A stretch of 64,000 nt of DNA from Microglena sp. YARC. Lineage: Eukaryota; Chlorophyta; Chlorophyceae; Chlamydomonadales; Chlamydomonadaceae. The stretch spans positions 58,463,682 through 58,527,681 of the forward strand of contig CM039463.1 in assembly GCA_022414725.1 (NCBI GenBank), read 5' to 3'. This document shows, piece after piece, positions 12,417 to 21,831 of this stretch; position 1 is the stretch's first letter, and the number at the start of each line of letters is the position of its first letter. The notes under the pieces were generated by a model. It was not told the origin of the DNA and did not search any database. It saw nothing but the letters and a program-made list of their open reading frames with translations. Position numbers and translations under genes: made by a program.

Positions 12417-12604
12417 TATGCAAGAGTCACTGCAATTTCACACACACGTGCCCTCAGGATATAATAATCAGTCCCACTAAGTAAAGGAAAGGAGTGTAAA
12501 GGGGGACTGGGGGAAAGGTGTAGGAGTAAGGAGCATGTACAGGACAGCAGGCTTGGCTAAGTGATGGGGTATCAAGAGAAAAGAAAGAGGGGGGAAAGCT
12601 AGGC

Positions 12605-13843
12605 TCAGAGGCTGGACGCAAAGTTCAACTTGACAGAGAGGTCTGGGATCAGATATGCCTTAATGGCATCTGATTTCCACCTACCTTGAGTTCTAATAGT
12701 CTCTAGATCTGCCCCATTAGCCCAAGCTGCTACTACACCTCCCCGTCTGAGGCTGTGCATGGCAAACCTAGCTGGATCTATGTCCAGTTTGGGGTGAGAG
12801 TGTGCAATAGCAGTGAGATAAGACTTCAGTCTATAGGACAAAGCCTGACATGAAAGAAGGGGGGAGGAAGACAAGCTAAGGGAGTCTAGGTCCCAGGCGG
12901 TGATGAGGTGGTCCTCTGACGTGGCGCCCTGACGGGTCCTAAGCTGAATGAGGGCATCTATAATCCTCCTGACTCTAAGTGAGTCCCTACACTGGGCTAG
13001 GAGCACTACGCTAGCTCCCTTCCCTTCCTGGTCTGTCTTAGAGCGTCTGATGTGGACCACTACATGATCCTTCTTGGTCACTACATCTTACAAGCGCAAA
13101 GCGATAATCTCACTCCTTCTAAGGAGGCCAAAGAAACCCATCACTAGCCAAGCTGCATCTCTAGTAAACAAGTCCTCCATGTGGGGCTGTAGGGTCTTCA
13201 GCTTCCTCATGGTCTCCAGACACTTGATAATGAGGGACTTACAAATGCCCTGCTTGCCAAAGGAGACTCCCTCAGGCTCCTGGAACACCCTGATGGCCTG
13301 TGAGAGCTGTCCCACAACACTGGAGTTCAGAGTGTGAAGTTCCAGTCCCTTAGACCTGTGCCATTCTGCTAGTGCTGACAGGGTTGTTTGAATGGTGGCA
13401 GGTTTGTAATGACCTGCCGCCCAACCCATGAACAACGTTACTAGCGTCAGTGGCACTTGTTCCTTGGGGCCAGGGGGGAGTGCCTCCTGCTCAGTAATTA
13501 AGTATACCTCAGCCCTGCACCTGGTTTAACGCTTAAGAGCACTTGCATAAGTGTCTTGCGAACTGACAGCCAGGGTTGAGCCCTCCAGCATCATTAACCT
13601 CCTGGCCCCTTGATGGCCTTGGGCGCTACTGATGTGGAGGTTGCACTCAATTAAAATGCAGGCTGGGCACCTGAATGTACCACAGGACATGGCATTCCTG
13701 CCCAAGCTGAGGCACAGGGGGTGGCTGTGCTGGTCGCAGTTGGTGCACCTAAGCATCCTTCCCTTGGTGCCTTGGCAGATGGTACATCCTATGGGGGTTG
13801 GGAGGAAGATAGGAAGGGGGGGTAAGTTACTGAGCAGACCTGA
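12605..13843 (-). CDS. Tyrosine recombinase with N-terminal PHD finger, two internal TAA codons
   Basis: Predicted integrase of the element, cutting and rejoining DNA through a catalytic tyrosine. The N-terminus holds a C4HC3 PHD-type finger: CTIC, then CTNCDQHSHPLC, then CGTFRCPAC. A SAM-like core-binding region follows (SSQDTYASALKR, then LVTLFMGWAAGHY). The catalytic domain shows arginine I in GLLRRSEIIALR, the HSLRRGG box, the GRWKSDAI box and the terminal tyrosine in KAYLIP. The frame is open except for TAA at 13526-13528 and 13088-13090, the second in the loop just after arginine I. It ends in TGA at 12605. No ATG lies upstream of the finger, so the start may use a splice, frameshift or alternative codon. 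Either it is a pseudogene with both TAAs as breaks, or the TAAs are read as sense. Confidence 0.85.
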
Positions 13844-14120
13844 TCACAAGCATGGTGTGTGAAGTTGGGCCAGTGGTTTTTCCTGAACTGGGGTCAAGGA
13901 AAATCCTGGCGCCCTTAGGGTAAGTTGCTAGTACCCTAAACTTGGGGTTCTTGCCCCTAAGGTACTTCCTAAACCAAATTGCATCTGGCCATTTAGGCAC
14001 CAGTGCTGTGCAAATTGTGTCAGTGGGTGAGGCTACCCAAGCCGCATACAGGAGGTCCAAAGTTGTTCCTAATGCAGAGAATGGGATGTTGGCCCAGGAA
14101 ACTTGGCCAGAAAGTGATTC

Positions 14121-15863
14121 CTAGTGTGATACAAGTGGGTGTTGGATGGAGAACCATTTTGTGCACCCGTCATGCTTGTTGTACCCATCTGCTGCAGCAA
14201 AGCAGTCAATTGTGGCTGGAGGGTTGTTATGCCTGTCAAAAAATTTGAACATGTAATGGTTGTTGGTGCTGCATGCTTTTCCCCTGCTGGGGGCGTCTGC
14301 AGGGTTTAACTCTCCCTTAACATGCTTGGCTTTGACAGTGAACCCATACTTAAGGCCTGTGAGTGCCATCTGTGCCAGAGCATCCCTGATGCCTGGTATC
14401 CTAGAACCCCCCTTATTCATAGCTGAAACAGCTTGGACATTGTCCATGTAGCAAAGTACTGACGTTCCTGCCAGTTCAAGTGCCCAGTGCTGCAAGCAAA
14501 TCATGCATGCTTCGAGTTCTAGGATGCCTACATGCACATGTTGCCTGTTTTCTGGCCAGGGATAAGAGTATGTGTCATCGCCCAAAGTTCCACCTGCACC
14601 GAATACCTTACTGGCATCTGTATACATGTGGACCTTGAAGGCTTTACTGTCCACGTGTACATCCTTTCTGGCCAACATGCTTTCATGTACCCCTACCGAC
14701 TCATGCCACTCCATCTCCAGAGCCTTGTCCCAAAACTCCATGTCACTTAGTGTGCCCTGTGCCCAAGGGATTACAGCCTTCGGTTTGTGAGTGGTATGGT
14801 TGGTGGTGACAGGATATAGGGCATCAAACAGGTGTTGGATGTGCAAGTATCCCCAAGGTGTCACCTTAGACGCCCAGACTAGCTTCCCCACTAGGCATTC
14901 AAGTTCTTTCCTTCTGAGGATGCCTCCCTCCTTCCTTGACTGTAGTGTCTTAAGGACTTCTGCTCTGTACAGTTGCTTCTTGTGGGCCGGGAGGTCCATT
15001 TTCAAGAGAGGTGCATCTAGCAGTAGCCCTAGCACTTCCAGTCTGGTTGTGGGTTGGGTGACACCTTCATCTTTAGAGGGATTGAACTCTAGTCCTAGCA
15101 GTTCAGCTTCTCTGTCCATGATCTCAAAGGCCCTCTGCATGTCTATGTGTGTATCAGCCCTAATGGGATAAGCATCCACATAGACATCACAGGTGGCCTT
15201 GACACCATGCTCATTGAAACTGTGGTTGAAAATCAACTTGGAGAAGTTGGTCAACTCACAAAAAAAATGGGGGCTCTGGGCTGTGCCTTGAGGGAGAGCT
15301 ATCCATCTACCAATTTTACCTGTCACGGGGTGTCTGAATCCCATGTACCTCCTAGCTGAAGGATGCAGGGAAACATGATAGAATCCATTCGTCAGATCTC
15401 TTTTACCCAACAGATCTATTGTGGTGAGCGTCTTCATGAATGTTTCAGGGGTGGTGAGTGAGCAAGGTAGCTTGTTCATACAACCATTTACCCCAGTGAT
15501 GGTGGGGTCTACTAGAATCCTAGCCTTGCCATTAGGCTTGATCCTAACCCCGAACGGGTTGATGAAGCTAACAAAGTCTGCCTGGTCCTGATCTGCCTGC
15601 AAGAACTCTATCAAGCCTAGCTTCTCAGCCTTATCTAACTCAAAGACAAGGGGGGGGAGGTTGAGCAAGGCACTGGTGTGGTTGTTCACCTCTATGGGGG
15701 CTGGAGGGGTGGTCTTCCATTCCCAAGAAACAGGGCCTAAGGCTGCTACAAGACAGGGGACTCCTAATTTATCTGCCCAGAATATCCATCTTTCAGCCTT
15801 TAGCTTGATCCCAGACGAGTTGAACCACTTTTCCCTGTCTTCCAAGTCATGGGGTTGGTACAT
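14121..15863 (-). CDS. DIRS-type reverse transcriptase-RNase H
   Basis: Copies element RNA into DNA and removes the RNA strand. The RT palm has motif A in KRDLTNGFYHVSLHP, motif B in LPQGTAQSPHFF and motif C as YVDAYPI, where the usual second Asp of YxDD is Ala. RNase H follows with MYTDASKVFGAGG, LELEACMICLQ, CYMDNVQAVSAMN and LNPADAPSRG. This domain order and the RNase H type match DIRS/Ngaro elements. ATG at 15863 is the first in frame. The frame meets TAG at 14121-14123 but stays open to 13827 with sequence typical of the C-terminal end of these proteins (VPKWPDAIWFR). The TAG therefore either truncates the protein or is read through. Upstream gag ends in TGA about 80 bp away. Confidence 0.87.
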   Translation of the reverse strand: MYQPHDLEDREKWFNSSGIKLKAERWIFWADKLGVPCLVAALGPVSWEWKTTPPAPIEVNNHTSALLNLPPLVFELDKAEKLGLIEFLQADQDQADFVSFINPFGVRIKPNGKARILVDPTITGVNGCMNKLPCSLTTPETFMKTLTTIDLLGKRDLTNGFYHVSLHPSARRYMGFRHPVTGKIGRWIALPQGTAQSPHFFCELTNFSKLIFNHSFNEHGVKATCDVYVDAYPIRADTHIDMQRAFEIMDREAELLGLEFNPSKDEGVTQPTTRLEVLGLLLDAPLLKMDLPAHKKQLYRAEVLKTLQSRKEGGILRRKELECLVGKLVWASKVTPWGYLHIQHLFDALYPVTTNHTTHKPKAVIPWAQGTLSDMEFWDKALEMEWHESVGVHESMLARKDVHVDSKAFKVHMYTDASKVFGAGGTLGDDTYSYPWPENRQHVHVGILELEACMICLQHWALELAGTSVLCYMDNVQAVSAMNKGGSRIPGIRDALAQMALTGLKYGFTVKAKHVKGELNPADAPSRGKACSTNNHYMFKFFDRHNNPPATIDCFAAADGYNKHDGCTKWFSIQHPLVSH

Positions 15864-15942
15864 CTCATCCACCAGATTCCCACACTCCCCCTTCTCACCT
15901 ACAATGAAGCAGGGAGGACCTTGTTAGAAGGCTCACTTCTTG

Positions 15943-17495
15943 TCATCCCCCTTTCCTCTGCCTCTTGTTCTTGCCTTTGTAGCACTTGTCAGCCGTGTGG
16001 CCTTCAATGCCACAGTGGCTGCAGCGTACCGCCCTTCCATCCTTCGCTTCAGCCCGTTCCTTCTGGTAATCCAGGGAACGTTTGATCTGCGGGGCTAGGG
16101 CGATGCATGCATCCTCGAACTTACCCCCCTTAGCCAAGCTTACTAGCTTGTCCCACTGATCGTTAGAAATTTCACCGAAAGGTTTCATTCTTTCGACCAA
16201 CAGCTCGTGCGCCTTCTCTAGCCCGAGGGCTTTGGTCAGGGCACTCCACTGGACCTAATAGAGGTCGCGGGCCGCCTTATACGCCCAGAAAGCATAGAAG
16301 CAGGTTTTAAAATTGCCTGCTGCCTGTGCTGAGGTGTATAAGACGCTCAGGGTCCAAATCGTGTCCTGCATGGACTTGATGAGGTTCCTTGGTGTATCGA
16401 ACGCGCACAGTCCCAGGGTATTCCACACGATCTCGTCCGGTTTTCCCTCACCATCGGCGCACTCTTGGACAAGGGCCGTGACTTTCATCTGGACCTTGTG
16501 CTGAGTCGTCGATGGTGAGTTCAAGGTTTATCCAGAAAATCGGCTGGCATCTGGTAGGTCTGGGGATTTGCGTGGAACTCCGATAACGCCCGACCACATT
16601 GTCTGTAGGTCTGGTGAGATCGCATCCCCAGATCCTTGACACCCAAAGCCGCTTCGATAGTATGGTAAAGTTCAGGCCGTTCAACTCGGAGTCTCTTGAG
16701 AGCCCTGGGGCTAGCAAGTCGATCGTGCAGGTCAACGAGGGCCTGGTCCGGGACTTTCGATAGGTCGACTTCTAAGCCTGCCGTTGCCCACTCATCTTTC
16801 GATTACTTAGGATTACGGTGCTTTTGAGTGCGATCCTTTTTCGAAGGTCCGTGTGCGTCCGTCGTTCGGTTCGCGGGAACATCGGGTAGGATTTCGACGT
16901 GGGGATCTGAACAGACAGATTGGGGGGGGGGACGCATGGTTAAAGATCTGGGAAAAAAGCTATGAACACGGGTGGGTTCTGTAGGGGGATAAATGCTGGC
17001 ACGGGCAGGGCAACGCAACCTACAAGGCTAAAAGGGCTGCTGTGCAAAGGCACTGAGCAGAAAAGGAAGGCAAAAGGAGACTGCGAGGGTCGACTATGGG
17101 CTGCGGTGCAAAGGGGGGGAGAGGAAAGAAGACGGGCAAACAATACTCTCACCATTCCTCTCCTTCTCCTTGATGGACGCTTGCAAGTCCTTGATGATCC
17201 CATTGGCCTCCACCAACTGGCGCAACAATTCAGAGTTGAGCGAGGAGGTGTCCTCCTCGCGCGTGCGCTTGGATCCAGATGTCACAGATCTGGAGGGGAG
17301 GGAATCTCCCGGCTTGGACTCTTGAGGCTTGGAGGAGCCCTTGGTCTTGGCTGGGGCGGTCTTGGCTGGGACGGCCTTGGCTGGAGCGATCTTGGCCTTC
17401 TTGGAGGTCTTGGTAGGAGGCGCGTTGGTCTTCTTGGGTGGGGCAGGCTTCCTGCCGCCGGTCTCCATGCGCGCGGTTTTCTTGGTGCGGGTCAT
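15943..17495 (-). CDS. Gag-like ORF of the PAT-like element, spliced, zinc knuckle
   Basis: Structural/nucleic-acid-binding protein of the element. Starts at ATG 17495-17493 (MTRTKKTARM) with a very basic Lys/Pro/Ala-rich tail and a short coiled-coil-like segment. A GT-AG intron (16907-17152) joins the frames in phase. After it the frame runs through HGPSKKDRTQKHRNPK, an in-frame TAA (16803-16805), SKDEWATAGLEVDLSK and on to LDKP near 16530. A 1-nt deletion there shifts the frame. Beyond it, a TAG (16255-16257) precedes VQWSALTKALGLEKAH and a CCHC knuckle CSHCGIEGHTADKC. The ORF ends in TGA near 15943. Apart from the shift and two TAR codons it is intact. It is assigned as gag by position and zinc knuckle, as the capsid part has no recognisable motif. 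Confidence 0.72.
16907..17152 (-). other. Predicted spliceosomal intron in PAT-like gag
   Basis: On the minus strand the frame ends at AATG|GTGAGAG, and a pyrimidine-rich stretch ending CTGTCTGTTCAG precedes ATCCCCAC. Joining these sites splits one GAT codon (G|AT) and keeps the frame open on both sides. The intron would be 246 bp. The alternative acceptor TTTTTTCCCAG (near 16951) is also possible. Confidence 0.55.
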
Positions 17496-17504
17496 GGTAA
17501 TCAA

Positions 17505-17750
17505 AACTCGAAAAAGTTGGTTAAGATCAAGGCTTAGCAACTTGGGGCACCAAGATTTTAGTGCCCCCAGTGACTGTGCACTTGATTCAATACCGGGCAG
17601 GACAGTACTGCTGGGAAAACACTGGCGGTGGTTACTCCTAGTTTTGCCCGGGGGTTTACGGGTATTTGAAATATGAAGGCGTCCTGCGGAATCTTACGTC
17701 GCGCGTCCGAATACTCCATTTCACCCACTACTGTGTGGGAAATGCGGCAT
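17505..17750 (-). repeat. Split direct repeat A1 (outer 5' end)
   Basis: 246-bp copy of A2 (about 13 differences), forming the upstream end of the element on the minus strand, immediately before the gag start at 17495. The plus-strand right edge passes directly into ATTCATGAAT satellite (CCATGAATCG). Confidence 0.93.
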
Positions 17751-18220
17751 CCATGAATCGATAAAACAACAAAATCAGGGCAACAACACAACTCATGAAT
17801 CGATATATCAAGAACAAATTACAATATCGCGACTCGTGAATCTGTATAATTCATGAATCCATAAAAGAACAAAATCAATACAACGTCCGACTCATGAATC
17901 ATTTCAATTCATGAATTGGTAACACACATAAAAAATTCCAACGCCTGATTGGTCATGAGTACAATTCATGAATCGGTATAACAACAAAATCAGTTCACAT
18001 CGCAACTCATGAATCAGTTAAATTCATGAATCGGTACAATTTACAAATGGATGTATATGTACAACTCAAATATCAGTACAATTCATGAATCTGTAAAACA
18101 TTTAAAAAATTCCAACGTCCGACCTATGAATCAGTACAATTCATAAATCGGTACAACAGCAAAATCAGTACTACGACAGCTCATGGTTCGGTGCAATTCA
18201 TGAATCGATGTATCAATGAG
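17751..18220. repeat. ATTCATGAAT satellite, right block
   Basis: Continuation of the array at 9950-11262 on the other side of the inserted element, with the same ATTCATGAAT and CAGTACAATT steps and some AAAAATTCCAACG variants. Confidence 0.88.
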
Positions 18221-18844
18221 TGATTGCCCTTGGCTCATGGGATGCATTGGCTCTTGAGGCACGTGGATAATGTCTCCTGCAACATGAACTAGGGAGGGAG
18301 AGAGGGGAGGTTGATGAGGCGTTGTTTGGTTATGTGGGTTGAATGATGATGGCGATGTATATATGGTGATGCTTTGATAGATGCGAGGCTTTCAAGTACT
18401 TCACGATTTATGCCCCATCGTTCTCGGTCACAGCTAGCATGTTCGCGCCCTTACCTGGACCATGCTGAAGCCCACGGTATCGAGCGTCTGCTCGAGGCCC
18501 TCCAACCTTAACATGGTTGCGTAGGTTTGTATAGGCTTGGCAATAACCTTGTTTGCAGGTCGATTAGCTCAACTGAAGTCAGGGCCCAGGCGCAGCTTAA
18601 GAGACAGGGACAGGGCGAACGCTGGTTGCGCAGGGAAGACGATTTGTGGTCGAGACCAGGGTGGCCAGGAGGCGGGCGAGGAAGGTTTTACCCCCAAGAA
18701 GCAAGGTTGCACTTGTGGGTTGGCAATACTATTGCCGCAATAGGATGCAGAGGGAGCAGGATGCAGGCGAGGCTTCCGTCCGGTGTTATTCCGACAGGTC
18801 GTGAGTCCTCTTCGACGCTTAACCACTGCTTCGTCACCTCCGCG

Positions 18845-20148
18845 ATGGCACCTATTGGACTGTCCCCCAACCAAGTTCTATTGACGGCTACAACTGTCGA
18901 TTGATGGAACTTCGGGGTGAAGAACGGCCTGCGCCTTCATGGCCTGAGTGCTGCACTGCGCACTATCAAGCCGGCGCCAGGCGCAGAATGGACGATTAGA
19001 TGCGGGCTCTCAAGCCCCTCTCAGCATCAGGGAGGCAACTCTGGAGACTCTCATCAAGCTGGAGTATCATCTGCTCACTCTGGTCAACGGTTAGGAGAAC
19101 CGACGGCAGTGCCGCAGAGTTCCTTAGCTCCGACGCAACGGCAACCGACCACGCCTGGAACCTCTGGAGGCGGTGAGGAGACGGGGGGTAAGGCCAGCAC
19201 ATCTAAGGATGCTGCGCCCTCTGCCCCCCAACGCGGTGAGTCGAGCGATGTAGGTGGGGTGAGCGAACAAGAGCGTGCGCGTGCGCGGGAAGATGAACGC
19301 AATGTGCGGGATTTCCTGCGTACTCTGGAGGAATCGCGATTGCATGAAATTGTGTTGGACAAGGCCCTTGCCTATGTCCTATTGACGGTTGATCCCTCCC
19401 TGCAATTCCACTTTGAAAACCACCCATCTACCCAATCCATCTATGACGAGGCGATGGAGTAGCTCGCAGCTGACAATAGACAGCACATCCACTTGCTTGC
19501 TATTTAGTTTCGCGCCTTGTACATGGCGGATACTGAAACGGTTACCCAATGGTTTGACAGGCTGCGTAGACTGGCGGCTAAGTTGATTGAGGGGGGACAG
19601 CCACTCACCGAACAGGATGGGGTAGAACTTGCCATTCTGGGGGCTAAGCATGCTCGGTTCCAAGCCCTCCAGCAGATCGTTATGGCGGCCAATGGATCGA
19701 TGTCTTATGCAAGTGTCTTGCAGATGTACGAGAGTGCTGAGAGACTCAACTTGCGCTTGCAACCTACCTCACCATTCTTCCCAACATACGTAAAGTACCG
19801 ACCACTGACCCTCTGTCCTCCCCCTCCTGTGGTTCCAGGTTACGTCGCTGATGCCAATGCTGGTGGCCGGGGTGCTGGACGTCACAATCCCGGTCGCGGC
19901 AGAGGCGGAGGTCAGGGTCGTGGACGAGTTGGAGCTCTCCTTTGCACCCACTGCAAGAGTACCACTCACCTCGTCGACATCAATTGGACCAAGTATCCGC
20001 ATCTGCGTCCTGCTCGGTCCCCCCCGGCCAACGCAGGGCAAGGTGTGGAGGTGGAGGCCGTGGAGCTCCCGCTAGAAGCGGAGCCCCTGTGTCTAGGGTG
20101 GAGTTTGACGCCCTGGTCAGCCAGCTGGCAGGCTACTCGCTGATGTGA
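18845..20148 (+). CDS. Copia-1 gag, ending at a conserved UGA
   Basis: Capsid/nucleocapsid precursor. The ATG at 18845 gives MAPIGLSPNQVLLTA, whose layout matches the Copia-2 gag start. The frame is interrupted by TGA (18902-18904) and by TAG at 19460-19462 and 19505-19507. The core FDRLRRLAAKLIEGGQPLTEQD aligns with FDGIRHQAKQLIQAGIPVTEQQ of Copia-2 (compare FDRLRRLAAKL with FDGIRHQAKQL). A zinc-knuckle remnant CTHCKSTTHLVD is followed by WTKYPHLRP, but the last Cys is replaced. A frameshift near 20040-20090 precedes EFDALVSQLAGYSLM and then TGA (20146-20148). The Gly/Arg-rich C-terminus fits RNA binding. It is probably inactive unless TAG is read as Gln. Confidence 0.72.
20146..20148 (+). 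promoter_or_regulatory. In-frame UGA at gag/protease boundary (candidate readthrough site)
   Basis: ATG TGA GAT follows the gag C-terminus; the same frame then stays open into the protease (HIDSGAGRCITG). Copia-2 has ATG TGA GAA at the equivalent place (50808-50810). The shared codon suggests a functional stop that separates gag from pol. Confidence 0.55.
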
Positions 20149-21831
20149 GATTTTCCGGATCAGATTGTCGCGCTCAACGCTTGGTCTGCTGCTCCCGATA
20201 CAGTGTTTGATGTTCTTGCTGTTCGTAGCCCTGATCGTGTTGTGCACATTGATTCTGGTGCGGGTCGCTGTATCACTGGCTCTCAAGCCCTATTTTCAAC
20301 CTTCCAATTCGTGTCGAATGGACTATCTGTCAAGTTTGGGGATCGGGTGGTTTAGTAGGCAAGAGGCATAGGTACCATTGTATTAAGTAGTAGGTGGCTA
20401 GATGCCCCTATCACCTTAACACAGTGCCTCTATGTGCCTGATTGTCATGTGAATCTTTTGAGCGTTAGTGCCACTGCTAGAGACCTTGCCTGCGTTATCT
20501 CTTTCACTTCTGACACCTGCCATGCTACCATCGGGCCTAGGACCCTTTGGCAGATCCCTGTTTCCCCTCTCGGGGTTTATCAGTTTGATGCTGTTGTGGG
20601 TGAGATTCCTTCCTTGCTTTGTGTTGACCTAGATGTCAGCAAACCACCCATGTCCCCCATTGAATTGTGGCATAAACGGTTCGGCCACCCAGGCTTTCCG
20701 GCTATGTCACAACTCATTCAGGGAACATTGGTTTCTGGTATGCTGATCATCTCAAATCAGCAACTTCGCAAATTCAAGGAACGTCCTTGTGACGCCTGTG
20801 CTCGTGGTAAGGCCAAACGTGTGCCGTACCATGAGCCCAGGAGGAAGACTCACTCACCCCTTGAAATTGTCCATGTGGATCTCATGGGACCATTCAGCCA
20901 AGGCCTTAGAGGTGAAAACTACCTCTTGGTCATGGTCGATGATTACAGTAATTGGCAGGCCGTCGTTGCGATGGTTACTAAGGGCGACAGCGCGTTTTGG
21001 ATAGTCAACACTCTCAAAGCCTGGATAGTCAACACTCTCAAAGCCTGGATGGCTTTGCTAGTCGGGGTAGTTCTAGTGTGTCTGCGATCTGATTAGGCAA
21101 AAGAGTTTTGCACAGCCGAGGTAGAAGACTTCCTTAAGTCGGTCAAAGCTCGACACGAGCTTAGTAGTGTGTATTGCCCACAACAGAACGGCAACGCGGA
21201 GCGGTTGAATGGGGTGGTGGCTGCTACGGCCCGCACGATGCTCCTAGAAAGTAAAATGACTCATGGCTTCTGGCCCTATGCCTTTCGTTGTGCTTCATAC
21301 GTTCGCAATCGCACTCCGACCCTCGACGGTAGGACTCCTTATCAGCCGTTTTTTTTTGTAGTCCCTGATGTCTCTCTCCTTTGGATCTTTGGTGCAACTG
21401 GGTATGTTAAGCTACTCGACAAAGACTCGCGTAAGGGGAAGCTAGACGGTCGCGCTCTTAGAGGGGAAATGATTGGGTATGCGCCTGTGAGTAAGGCTTG
21501 GCAGTTGTGGCTGCCAGATTCGCATAGGATCATCGAGTCACGTGACGATGACTGGTATGAGGGGGCTGGCCCGGCCCCCGTTCCTGGGCAGGACCCCTTC
21601 GACGGTGATTTCTCACTTGACGGTCCCGAAACCGCTGTCAACGGTTTGGGGCCCGAGGTGGTGACGTCACCAACTCCATCTGACTCGCCTGTGGGGACTG
21701 CGGCAGGTTCTGACTCAGGGTTTTGCATTTCGGACTCTGAGTCTGGTCCTGGTTTCCATATGCAACTTCGCAGCCGAAACCAGGCACCTGCCGTGTTCCC
21801 CACAGTAGTGAGTCGTGGGGGGGGGGCCTAA
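20149..21831 (+). CDS. Copia-1 pol N-terminal part: protease and integrase
   Basis: The protease shows HIDSGAGRCITG with the DSGA active site. Tandem TAG TAG (20353-20358) follows GDRVV, where Copia-2 encodes Gln-Gln. The integrase zinc-binding region has LWHKRFGHPGF and CDACARGKAK. The catalytic core has IVHVDLMGPF, LRSD followed by a TAG (21094-21096, Gln in Copia-2) and AKEF, then QNGNAERLNGV for the Glu. A DRTPYQPFF-like region and the KLLDKDSRKGKLDGRALRG block follow. A 21-bp direct duplication (GTCAACACTCTCAAAGCCTG) at about 21004-21046 adds residues in the core. The frame ends at a poly(G) slip (21820s). All catalytic residues are present. Confidence 0.75.

Larger units (their letters stand above)
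11263..17750 (-). mobile_element. PAT/Ngaro-like tyrosine-recombinase retrotransposon (DIRS order), 6.5 kb
   Basis: Reading the minus strand, the order is A1 repeat, gag-like ORF with zinc knuckle, RT-RNase H ORF, PHD finger-tyrosine recombinase ORF, then B1, A2 and B2 repeats. Split direct repeats of form A1-ORFs-B1-A2-B2, together with a tyrosine recombinase in place of a DDE integrase, are the defining features of PAT/Ngaro-type DIRS elements. Both outer ends meet ATTCATGAAT satellite, and no target-site duplication is visible, as expected for recombinase-mediated insertion. The ORFs are nearly complete but contain two TAG, three TAA and one probable 1-nt frameshift. Whether it is active depends on how those codons are read. 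Confidence 0.88.

Noticed and set aside
14260..15927. Plus-strand ORFs across the RT-RH region
   Set aside because: Antisense shadows of the minus-strand reverse transcriptase, which has clear motifs.
16962..17676. Gly/Leu-rich plus-strand ORFs
   Set aside because: Complement of the Lys/Ala/Pro-rich start of PAT-like gag.
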